Shown piece by piece: positions 1 to 5,688 of a stretch of DNA of 5,688 nt (within the stretch, counting starts at the first letter, position 1; every line of letters starts with the position of its first letter). The notes under the pieces are model-generated. The model worked only from the letters and a program-made list of their open reading frames with translations, did not search any database and was not told the origin of the DNA. Location: NCBI GenBank assembly GCA_013002475.1, contig JABDJM010000324.1, positions 1 through 5,688 of the forward strand. Reading direction: 5' to 3'. This DNA is from Saprospiraceae bacterium. Its GTDB lineage: Bacteria > Bacteroidota > Bacteroidia > Chitinophagales > Saprospiraceae. Both the position numbers and the translations under genes were made by a program.

Positions 1-1511
1 CTGTCCCCTATCGCTGTGACATATCCATTTTCCAAATCCATGATAAAATCATGGGCATGGGCTGTCCTCGCTGCATTCTCAAGCTCCTCTTGCGTTGCCT
101 CTGGTTTTCCAAATAATAAATTCTCTCTTACAGACCCGAAGAAAAGGATGGGATCCTGGCTAATATAACCTACCAACCGCCTTAGGCTCTTTAGTTCAAG
201 ATCACGAAAATCTATTCCGTCAAGAAGTATCCTGCCGCTGGTAGGATCATAGAATCTGTTTACCAGATAAGCCAGGGTACTTTTTCCTCCTCCAGAGGGA
301 CCTACAAGAGCAACAACATTTCCCTTTTGAAGATCAAAACTGATATCCTCCAAAATAGATTGATCGGTATAGGAAAAATTTACTTGCTCAAATTTCAGGG
401 AGTTTGAAAATGAGGCTTTTATTCCTTTGTCTGAACTATTATCTGAAATTGGATTTGGAGCATCCAGCACGGATCGGATCCTTTGGACCGAGGCATCTGA
501 TCTTTGGATATCGTAAAAGGCCACTGACAGGGATTTGGCAGGATTAATTATCTGGTAAAAGAGGGCCACATAAGTAATAAACATGGCTGGCTCAAGTTCA
601 TTCTGATCCAGGATTAAGCCCGCACCAAACCAAATTATCAAAATGATAACTATAGAACCCAGGATCTCACTGACAGGAGAACTCAGATCCCGTCGGTAAA
701 GCATACTGTTCATAAATTCAAAATGCCGCTGATTACTTTGGCTAAAAGCCTTGTGCGCTTGTTCCTCAGCGGCATACGATTTTATGATCGGGATACCTCC
801 GATATGCTCCTCTACAATACTCAGTAACCGTCCCATCTCTTCCTTTGCCTGCTCAGAAGGTTTTTTAAGTAATCGGCTAATGCTTGTGATAATGATACCG
901 GTTACTGGAATTAAAAGCAGAACGAAAATGGTCAGCTTGGGACTTAATACAAGCATAAGGCTAAGCGTCCCTATGATCATGAGTGGGTCCTCAATAAGCC
1001 TTTTTATCCCACTTAGCAGGGCCCATTGGATCTCAAGAATATCTGTGGTAAGTCTTGCCGCAATATCACCCTTTCGCTGTTCGGTAAAATAAGAGACAGG
1101 AAGGTGAAGCATCTTGTGATGGATCTTATTCCGGATGTCTTTTTCCACACCGTTCTTTATGTAGACCATAAGGATAGATCCGACATACCTAAACAGGTTC
1201 TTTAGCAGAAAAAAACTGGCGGCTATCACTAACACCCAAAAAAGGACTTCCTTTTTTCCGACCTCCTGGGAGTAAAAAGTGATCCAATAATTGATTGACT
1301 GCTCCAGGAAATCTTTGAGTGTTCCTAGCCCTTCCATGCTGGGCCGTGAAGTCACCTGCATCGTGTCCTGAAATATGATTTTTAAAACAGGGATCAAAAT
1401 GGTAATCGACCCTAAAGAAAAGAAGACCATCAAGATGTGCGCAATGGCACCAAGAATAACCTTTGACTTGTAAGGAGCGGCAAATTTAAGAACGGTCCAT
1501 AGATTCCGCAT
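1..1511 (-). CDS. ABC exporter half-transporter (MsbA-like permease/ATPase), C-terminus cut by window edge
   Basis: This is a fused membrane and ATPase subunit of the type IV ABC exporter family, expected to work as a homodimer in the inner membrane. I translated 503 residues, and the frame is open to the edge. Predicted membrane helices lie near residues 17-40, 88-118, 174-192, 193-213, 281-303 and 308-332. The nucleotide-binding domain starts around 372, with an A-loop tyrosine (Y381), Walker A GPSGGGKST (404-412) and Q-loop Gln452 in ISQDPILF. The sequence ends at about the point where LSGGQ, Walker B and the H-loop should follow, so these are outside the window rather than lost. The loop between helices 1 and 2 is about 45 residues. 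The ATG lies 18 bases after the accC stop, with no Shine-Dalgarno, so co-transcription is likely. The substrate is not visible: a lipid or lipid A precursor is plausible from MsbA resemblance and the fatty-acid neighbours, but a drug or peptide exporter is equally possible. Confidence 0.93.
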   Translation of the reverse strand, partial: MRNLWTVLKFAAPYKSKVILGAIAHILMVFFSLGSITILIPVLKIIFQDTMQVTSRPSMEGLGTLKDFLEQSINYWITFYSQEVGKKEVLFWVLVIAASFFLLKNLFRYVGSILMVYIKNGVEKDIRNKIHHKMLHLPVSYFTEQRKGDIAARLTTDILEIQWALLSGIKRLIEDPLMIIGTLSLMLVLSPKLTIFVLLLIPVTGIIITSISRLLKKPSEQAKEEMGRLLSIVEEHIGGIPIIKSYAAEEQAHKAFSQSNQRHFEFMNSMLYRRDLSSPVSEILGSIVIILIIWFGAGLILDQNELEPAMFITYVALFYQIINPAKSLSVAFYDIQRSDASVQRIRSVLDAPNPISDNSSDKGIKASFSNSLKFEQVNFSYTDQSILEDISFDLQKGNVVALVGPSGGGKSTLAYLVNRFYDPTSGRILLDGIDFRDLELKSLRRLVGYISQDPILFFGSVRENLLFGKPEATQEELENAARTAHAHDFIMDLENGYVTAIGD

Positions 1512-1529
1512 AGCCAAGTTAAGATTCAA

Positions 1530-2870
1530 TTATTCTGAGAAGTCCCAGGACTCCAAAAACCCAGTATGGAAATTTCCATTTCGGAAATCTTCATTTCGCA
1601 TGAGTTTTTGATGAAACGGAATTGTGGTCTTTACACCTTCCACGATGAATTCATCGAGAGCTCTTTCCATTTTTGTGATACACTCCTCTCTGGTTTGCGC
1701 ACGACAGATCAACTTTGCGATCATTGAATCGTAATGAGGAGGAATGGAATACCCTGCATACACATGAGTATCAACCCGCACCCCATGACCCTTTGGTGAA
1801 TGAAAGCCATGGATCTTGCCGGGGCTTGGCCTAAAATTGTTGAAGGGATCTTCGGCATTAATACGGCATTCAATTGCATGCATGGCCGGGAAGTAGTCTA
1901 GCCCGGTAATTTTCTCTCCTGCGGCTATTTTGATCTGTTCTTTTATTAGGTCATGATCGATCACTTCCTCAGTAACGGTATGCTCTACTTGTATTCGGGT
2001 GTTCATTTCCATGAAGTAAAACTTCCTGTGCTTATCCACCAGGAATTCTACAGTACCCACACCCTCATACTTTATCGCTTCTGCCGCTAATTTTGCAGCT
2101 TCACCCATTTCTTTTCTGAGTTCATCAGTCATAAAAGGTGATGGAGATTCTTCTACCAACTTCTGGTGTCTCCGCTGGATAGAGCAATCCCTTTCCGAAA
2201 GGTGACACACACTTCCGAACTGGTCACCAGCGATCTGAATCTCTATATGCCTAGGCTCTTCAATAAATTTTTCGACATAGATCCCATCATTCCCAAATGC
2301 GGCCTTTGCTTCTGTACTGGCCAAAGTCCATTGGTTTTCAAATTCCTCGGGCTCCCAAACCACTCTCATTCCCCGGCCCCCGCCTCCGGCGGTCGCTTTC
2401 AAAATAACCGGGTAGCCAATACCCTTAGCGATTTCTAGCCCGCTATCGAGATCCTTTAACAAGCCACCAGAACCAGGCACCACCGGCACACCTGCCTTAG
2501 TCATCGTATCCTTGGCTGTAATTTTATCGCCCATTTTCCGGATCTGGTCCGGGGTTGGGCCAATAAACTTAATACCATACTCAGCACATACTTCTGCGAA
2601 GTCGGCATTCTCAGCGAGGAATCCATAGCCAGGATGAACCGCATCGGCATTGGTGATCTCCACCGCTGCCATTATTTTTGGAATACTCAGGTAAGAATCC
2701 GAACTGGCAGGAGGGCCAATGCAAACAGCTTCATCTGCAAACCTGACATGCAGGGATTCTCTGTCGGCTGTAGAATAAACAGCCACTGTCTTTATCCCCA
2801 TCTCTTTGCAGGTCCGGACAATCCGAAGGGCAATTTCTCCTCTATTGGCAATGAGTATTTTCTTAAACAT
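1530..2870 (-). CDS. accC: Acetyl-CoA carboxylase, biotin carboxylase subunit
   Basis: AccC carboxylates the biotin on AccB using ATP and bicarbonate, the first half-reaction of malonyl-CoA synthesis in the cytoplasm. The protein has 446 residues, against 449 in E. coli. It shows the N-terminal biotin carboxylase domain ([11 protein letters not shown] at 4-14, [10 protein letters not shown] at 79-88) and an ATP-grasp domain with K116, K158 and the glycine-rich loop AGGGGRGM (161-168). H208, K237, E275 and E288 follow, then the signature [13 protein letters not shown] (289-301) with N290, R292 and E296. The C-terminal domain contains CRINAEDP (335-342) with R336, the equivalent of the catalytic Arg338 of E. 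coli. All expected active-site residues are present. There is no fused biotin domain, so this is the stand-alone bacterial subunit rather than a pyruvate or propionyl-CoA carboxylase alpha chain. The adjacent accB supports that. The start codon is ATG, directly followed by the conserved [11 protein letters not shown]. Confidence 0.98.
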   Translation of the reverse strand: MFKKILIANRGEIALRIVRTCKEMGIKTVAVYSTADRESLHVRFADEAVCIGPPASSDSYLSIPKIMAAVEITNADAVHPGYGFLAENADFAEVCAEYGIKFIGPTPDQIRKMGDKITAKDTMTKAGVPVVPGSGGLLKDLDSGLEIAKGIGYPVILKATAGGGGRGMRVVWEPEEFENQWTLASTEAKAAFGNDGIYVEKFIEEPRHIEIQIAGDQFGSVCHLSERDCSIQRRHQKLVEESPSPFMTDELRKEMGEAAKLAAEAIKYEGVGTVEFLVDKHRKFYFMEMNTRIQVEHTVTEEVIDHDLIKEQIKIAAGEKITGLDYFPAMHAIECRINAEDPFNNFRPSPGKIHGFHSPKGHGVRVDTHVYAGYSIPPHYDSMIAKLICRAQTREECITKMERALDEFIVEGVKTTIPFHQKLMRNEDFRNGNFHTGFLESWDFSE

Positions 2871-2915
2871 AGAATTGCTAGTTGGTTAGGGCTGGGAAAG
2901 GCGGTGTAAGGTCTA

Positions 2916-3407
2916 CTATCCCTTTGGGTCAACTAAAAAGAGAACCTGGTCGTATTCAACTGGAGAAGCATCATCGATCATCACTTTTACGATTTTGCCA
3001 GAAACTTCACTTTCAATTTCATTGAATAGTTTCATGGCTTCGACAATGCAAACAGTATCGCCTGCGTTGATGCTGTCCCCCACTTTGACAAATGGATCTT
3101 TATCTGGAGAAGAGGATCTGTAGAAGGTTCCTACGATCGGAGATTTTACCTCGAGGAGGTTTTCCTGAGGTTCCTCTTTTGGAGCCTGAGCCGCTTCTGC
3201 TTCAGCTGCGGGAGCTGGAGCGGGAGCCTGAGCTACGGGTTGTTGTACAGGCATCATAGCCGGACCAGTTTGAACTATTTGCGTTTGAGCATCCGAATAG
3301 TTCTTTGTTCTGATAGAAAGGGTAAAATCCCCATCCTTCATTTTGAACTCTGTCAATCCCGACTTATTGGCCAACTTAATAAGGTCTTGAATTTCTTTAA
3401 AAGTCAT
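2916..3407 (-). CDS. accB: Acetyl-CoA carboxylase, biotin carboxyl carrier protein
   Basis: AccB is the biotin carrier that shuttles the carboxyl group from AccC to the AccA/AccD carboxyltransferase. The protein has 163 residues, a normal length. Residues 1-35 form the usual N-terminal segment (start MTFKEIQDLIKLANKSG). A flexible linker rich in Pro, Ala, Gln and Glu covers roughly 46-82. The biotinyl domain runs from about 85 to 161, beginning LLEVKSPIVGTFYRSSSPD with the 'thumb' region typical of AccB. The attachment motif is VEAMKLFNEIE, and K126 is the predicted biotinylated lysine. The ATG lies only 2 bases after the efp stop codon, so translational coupling to efp is likely. accC follows 45 bases downstream. 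The thumb and the neighbouring accC argue against a decarboxylase or pyruvate carboxylase carrier. The stop codon is TAG. Confidence 0.98.
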   Translation of the reverse strand: MTFKEIQDLIKLANKSGLTEFKMKDGDFTLSIRTKNYSDAQTQIVQTGPAMMPVQQPVAQAPAPAPAAEAEAAQAPKEEPQENLLEVKSPIVGTFYRSSSPDKDPFVKVGDSINAGDTVCIVEAMKLFNEIESEVSGKIVKVMIDDASPVEYDQVLFLVDPKG

Positions 3408-3409
3408 CG

Positions 3410-3976
3410 CTATTGTTTTACACGCTCCATATAAGCGTTACTCTTGGTTTCAATTTTTACCAGGTCACCCTCATTGATAAAAAGGGGGACTCGGACTTTC
3501 GCACCGGTTTCAAGTGTAGCGGGTTTTTGAGCATTCGTAGCGGTGTCCCCTCTTACTCCTGGTTCAGTATAGGTGACTTTGAGGGTTACATATTGGGGAA
3601 GTTCGATGGTCAAAGGAACATCTTTAGCGGCATCAAAAATGACATCTACATCAGAGCCCTCCTTTATTAGTGCTGGGTTATCGATCATCTTCTCATCGAT
3701 CATGGTCTGCTCATAGGTTTCCTGATCCATGAAATGATACCCCATATCATCGTTGTACAAGAATTGATATTTCCTTCTCTCAACTCTAACTACCTGAATT
3801 TTATGTCCTGCAGGAAAAGTATGATCAAGTACTCTGCCTGTAGTCATGCTCTTAAGCTTGGTGCGAACAAAAGCAGCTCCTTTTCCAGGCTTTACATGCT
3901 GAAAACCTACTACCGCAAAGACATCGTTATTATGATTGATGCACAGTCCGTTCCTAATATCTGAAGTACTCGCCAT
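3410..3976 (-). CDS. efp: Translation elongation factor P
   Basis: EF-P binds ribosomes stalled on consecutive prolines and promotes peptide bond formation. The protein has 188 residues, the standard length for a three-domain EF-P. Domain I (about 1-64) contains the loop VKPGKGAAF (28-36). K32 is the equivalent of E. coli K34, the residue that reaches the peptidyl-transferase centre and is modified in several bacteria. Domain II covers about 65-128, and domain III from about 130 contains TEPGVRGDT (137-145) and KPATLETGAKVRVPLF (151-166), the EF-P family signature. The start is an ATG (MASTSDIRNG), which aligns with the usual N-terminus. A candidate promoter lies about 40 bases upstream. The gene sits between fabH and accB, an arrangement I recall from other Bacteroidota. 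No EpmA, EpmB or EarP modification gene is visible here. A YeiP-type paralogue is less likely, given the loop and length. Confidence 0.97.
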   Translation of the reverse strand: MASTSDIRNGLCINHNNDVFAVVGFQHVKPGKGAAFVRTKLKSMTTGRVLDHTFPAGHKIQVVRVERRKYQFLYNDDMGYHFMDQETYEQTMIDEKMIDNPALIKEGSDVDVIFDAAKDVPLTIELPQYVTLKVTYTEPGVRGDTATNAQKPATLETGAKVRVPLFINEGDLVKIETKSNAYMERVKQ

Positions 3977-4014
3977 TCTGTCTGAGTCTTTTAATAATGG
4001 TTATTTAAGGGCTG

Positions 4015-4049
4015 CAAAGATAGAAAAATTGGCATTTCGGTGTTTTCAA
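4015..4049 (-). promoter_or_regulatory. Candidate Bacteroidota-type promoter for efp-accB-accC-ABC
   Basis: Reading the minus strand, TATCTTTG (4022 to 4015) fits the Bacteroidota housekeeping -7 consensus TAnnTTTG exactly, followed by CAGCCC. A TTG at 4049-4047, next to the fabH stop codon, could be the -33 element. It is 24 bases away, slightly longer than the usual 17-23, so that half is weak. Transcription would start near 4008, leaving an untranslated leader of about 30 bases that is A-rich before the efp ATG and has no Shine-Dalgarno. Confidence 0.55.
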
Positions 4050-5032
4050 TAGGCCCAGGTCAGGTAAGTGGCCCCCCAGGTAAATCCTCCGCCAAATGCT
4101 GTCAATACTAACTTATCTCCCGGTTTGAGTTTATCTTCATAATCCCAAAGACATAAGGGCAAGGTCGCAGCAGTGGTATTTCCATATTTCTGGATATTGA
4201 TCATGACCTTATCCTTTGGAAAATCCAGGTGATTAGCCACGGAATTGATAATCCGGATATTTGCCTGATGAGGTACTATCCAATCAATATCATTTTTGGA
4301 CAAATTGTTTCGCTCCAGTACTTCATCGACAGAATTACACATTCCGTTTACAGCCGCCTTAAAAACAGTCCGGCCTTCCTGAAAAATGTAATGTTCTTTA
4401 TTTTTTATTGTTTCTAGAGATGCAGGTCTTAAAGAACCACCAGCTCTCATATGGAGAAAATCGCGACCACTGCCATCTCCATGATGTACAGAATCAAGCA
4501 ATCCATATTTCTCCTGTGGTTCCAGTAAAACTGCTCCTGCAGCATCCCCAAAGATTATGCAAGTGGACCGATCAGTATAATCAACTATACTGGACATCAT
4601 ATCTACCCCAATAACTATCACTTTCTTGGCAGTACCGGATTCTACAAATTTGGCTCCGGTAGTTAGGGCAAACAGGAATCCTGAACAGGCCGCATGGATA
4701 TCAAAACCAAAACAGTTTTTGGCTCCAATCTTGTCAGCAATAATATTGGCAGTATCAGGAAAAATCATATCCGGGGTCACAGTAGCAACGATGATCAAAT
4801 CAATCTCATCAGGAGAGGTACCCGTTTTTTCGAGCAAACCTTCAACAGCTTTTTGGCCCATATGTGAAGAGGCCAGGCCTTCCCCTTTTAGAATTCGCCT
4901 CTCCTCAACCCCGGTCCGAGTCCTGATCCATTCATCATTCGTGTCAACCATAGTTTCCAATTCCGCATTCGTCAACACGTAATCCGGAACCCACCCATTA
5001 ACACCTGTAATTCCTGCTATGATCCTTTTCAT
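4046..5032 (-). CDS. fabH: Beta-ketoacyl-ACP synthase III (KAS III)
   Basis: FabH condenses an acyl-CoA primer with malonyl-ACP to start type II fatty acid synthesis in the cytoplasm. From the ATG at 5032 the protein has 328 residues, close to the usual length of about 317-330. It shows the thiolase fold with Cys116 in DIHAACSGF, His255 in VPHQANIRI and Asn285 in KYGNTTAA, which together form the Cys-His-Asn triad of KAS III. The N-terminal GITGVNGWVPDYVLTN and TNDEWIRTRTG, and the C-terminal AFGGGFTWGATYL, are also characteristic. A longer reading from a TTG at 5059 would add nine residues (start PPQAKIKP), but it runs over a putative promoter box and lacks family similarity, so I chose the ATG. 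Bacteroidota often make branched-chain fatty acids, so primers such as isovaleryl-CoA are possible. This cannot be read from sequence alone. The stop is TGA, 69 bases before efp. Confidence 0.96.
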   Translation of the reverse strand: MKRIIAGITGVNGWVPDYVLTNAELETMVDTNDEWIRTRTGVEERRILKGEGLASSHMGQKAVEGLLEKTGTSPDEIDLIIVATVTPDMIFPDTANIIADKIGAKNCFGFDIHAACSGFLFALTTGAKFVESGTAKKVIVIGVDMMSSIVDYTDRSTCIIFGDAAGAVLLEPQEKYGLLDSVHHGDGSGRDFLHMRAGGSLRPASLETIKNKEHYIFQEGRTVFKAAVNGMCNSVDEVLERNNLSKNDIDWIVPHQANIRIINSVANHLDFPKDKVMINIQKYGNTTAATLPLCLWDYEDKLKPGDKLVLTAFGGGFTWGATYLTWAY

Positions 5033-5056
5033 TGGCTTAATTTTCGCTTGGGGCGG

Positions 5057-5063
5057 CAAGGTA
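5057..5063 (-). promoter_or_regulatory. Candidate -7 box upstream of fabH
   Basis: On the minus strand, TACCTTG followed by CCGCCCC resembles the Bacteroidota -7 element TAnnTTTG but is one T short. It ends about 24 bases before the chosen fabH ATG, which would give a short leader starting near 5050. No clear TTG (-33) was found 17-23 bases upstream. It would also explain why the TTG codon inside it (5059) is unlikely to be the fabH start. Confidence 0.38.
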
Positions 5064-5128
5064 GAAAAAAGTACTCATTTGGCTTGGATATTTCGCTGCT
5101 GGAAGAATCTAAGTCACTATAAATCAGG

Positions 5129-5158
5129 CGGTAACCTCAGAAATTAATCCGGTAACCT
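5129..5158. repeat. Direct repeat of CGGTAACCT, two copies 21 bases apart
   Basis: CGGTAACCT occurs at 5129-5137 and again at 5150-5158, so the copies are offset by 21 bases, close to two helical turns. The core GGTnACC of each copy is symmetric around its central base. The pair lies between the two divergent gene starts. This is the layout expected of tandem operator half-sites on one DNA face, but no known regulator is recognised and chance occurrence is possible. Confidence 0.4.
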
Positions 5159-5223
5159 TGAAGGGTTTTGCCCGTATACTCATTTTACCAGCTCCTGTAC
5201 CTATTGGGAGAAAAATACAGACC

Positions 5224-5688
5224 ATGAAAAACAGAACCCTCCTTTCCATACTGCTCCTTCTATTATTTGCCCAAACAAATTCCTTCGCCCTAGAGGATCT
5301 ATTTGTGAATGCCTCTCTTGAGCAGGTTGAAAAGAAGGCAGCCATAGAAGGAAAACTTTATCTAATTGACTTTTATGCAAGCTGGTGTTTGCCCTGCAAA
5401 TGGATGGATGAGACCACTTTCTCCGATGATGCAGTTACTAACTACCTGAAAACAAACTACATCTCCTTAAAAGTTAACATCGATGATTTTGATGGATTTG
5501 GGATAAAAGAAAAATATCAGGTTTCTGTTTTACCTACCGTGATCATATTTAATAGTTCGGGGAAAATTGTTGAACGACTTGAGGAGTCAGTAACTCCCAG
5601 TAAACTTCTGAATATACTGGAGACTCATAACTACTATTCCAACCGGGTGAAACACGATATCCCTGAACCTGTTATAGAAGCTCCAACC
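5224..5688 (+). CDS. Exported thioredoxin-fold protein, C-terminus cut by window edge
   Basis: This is a periplasmic or envelope thiol-disulfide protein, probably of the Thioredoxin_7 or DsbD C-terminal-like type. I translated 155 residues with no stop before the edge. Residues 1-22 form a signal peptide: K2 and R4, a leucine-rich core, and a likely signal peptidase I cleavage after NSFA. The thioredoxin domain spans about 28-134, with the strand YLIDFYASW, the active site WCLPCK (C55 and C58) and the cis-proline in VLPTVIIF (P104). WMDETTFSDDAV after the active site is typical of this subgroup. From about 136 the sequence turns into a Tyr/Pro-containing segment (P147, P149, P154), suggesting a linker to a further domain outside the window. 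The ATG directly precedes the signal peptide, and the upstream sequence is A-rich without Shine-Dalgarno. It is divergent from fabH, so a functional link to fatty acid synthesis is not implied. Its redox partner is unknown. Confidence 0.9.
   Translation, partial: MKNRTLLSILLLLLFAQTNSFALEDLFVNASLEQVEKKAAIEGKLYLIDFYASWCLPCKWMDETTFSDDAVTNYLKTNYISLKVNIDDFDGFGIKEKYQVSVLPTVIIFNSSGKIVERLEESVTPSKLLNILETHNYYSNRVKHDIPEPVIEAPT

Larger units (their letters stand above)
5033..5223. other. Divergent intergenic region between fabH and the thioredoxin-like gene
   Basis: This 191-base stretch separates two divergently transcribed genes and must hold at least the fabH promoter and probably that of the thioredoxin-like gene. 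I see a candidate -7 box for fabH, a spaced 9-base direct repeat, and AT-rich patches toward the plus-strand gene (for example TATACT at 5175-5180). No convincing small gene, RNA, hairpin terminator or Shine-Dalgarno sequence was seen. rpmF, which precedes fabH in many bacteria, is not present here. Confidence 0.7.

Noticed and set aside
751..1092. Plus-strand open frame of 113 codons opposite the ABC exporter
   Set aside because: It is antisense to the well-supported membrane domain of the exporter, and its composition matches a reversed hydrophobic coding sequence. No family resemblance was seen.
2166..2909. Two plus-strand open frames (2166-2438 and 2634-2909) opposite accC
   Set aside because: They lie on the opposite strand of a complete, highly conserved accC and show no recognisable domain or start context.
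2871..2915. Possible terminator or promoter between accB and accC
   Set aside because: The 45-base gap has no stable inverted repeat with a T-run and no TAnnTTTG match on the minus strand.
4229..4982. Several plus-strand open frames opposite fabH
   Set aside because: They are antisense to the intact fabH with its full catalytic triad, and are best explained as by-products of its codon use.
5030..5059. Longer fabH starting at a TTG codon (5059), adding nine residues
   Set aside because: The extension has no resemblance to FabH N-termini, the TTG lies inside a likely promoter box, and the ATG at 5032 gives the expected family start.
5072..5185. Second short repeat, TACTCATTT at 5072-5080 and 5177-5185
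   Set aside because: The copies are over 100 bases apart, AT-rich and without symmetry, so chance is a sufficient explanation.
5158..5206. Possible promoter elements for the thioredoxin-like gene (TTG at 5168-5170, TACCTATTG at 5198-5206, TATACT at 5175-5180)
   Set aside because: No pair fits the Bacteroidota consensus in both sequence and spacing (the best TTG is 27 bases from the best -7-like box), so I did not list a promoter.
5124..5345. Minus-strand open frame of 73 codons upstream of fabH
   Set aside because: It overlaps the start and signal peptide of the plus-strand thioredoxin-like gene on the opposite strand, and its translation resembles no known family.

Overview
This window looks like a chromosomal housekeeping segment from a member of the Bacteroidota. 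Three things suggest this. The gene order is fabH, efp, accB, accC. The proteins resemble that phylum, for example the FabH N-terminus and the PA-rich AccB linker. The upstream regions lack Shine-Dalgarno sequences, and two carry boxes resembling the Bacteroidota -7 element (TAnnTTTG). The assignment rests on pattern recognition, and I cannot name a genus. An environmental lineage outside Bacteroidales is my guess.

Layout: five genes lie on the minus strand, so they read from right to left. They are fabH (start 5032), efp (start 3976), accB (start 3407), accC (start 2870) and an MsbA-like ABC exporter (start 1511, running off the left edge before its ABC signature motif). Gaps between them are 69, 2, 45 and 18 bases. 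A sixth gene, on the plus strand from 5224, encodes an exported thioredoxin-fold protein that runs off the right edge. The 191-base space between fabH and this gene is the only divergent promoter region. No RNA genes, mobile elements, CRISPR arrays or convincing terminators were seen.

How the genes fit together: AccB carries the biotin and AccC carboxylates it. With AccA and AccD, which are encoded elsewhere, they make malonyl-CoA. FabH uses the derived malonyl-ACP for the first condensation of type II fatty acid synthesis. EF-P, a translation factor for proline-rich stretches, sits between fabH and accB. The ABC exporter could handle a lipid product of the pathway, which is inferred from fold and position only. 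A candidate -7 box upstream of efp suggests that efp-accB-accC-ABC can be transcribed separately from fabH.

I found no previously undescribed system. The points most worth a second look are the efp promoter candidate, a 9-base direct repeat spaced by 21 bases in the divergent intergenic region, the likely extra C-terminal part of the thioredoxin-like protein, and the unknown modification state of the EF-P loop lysine.
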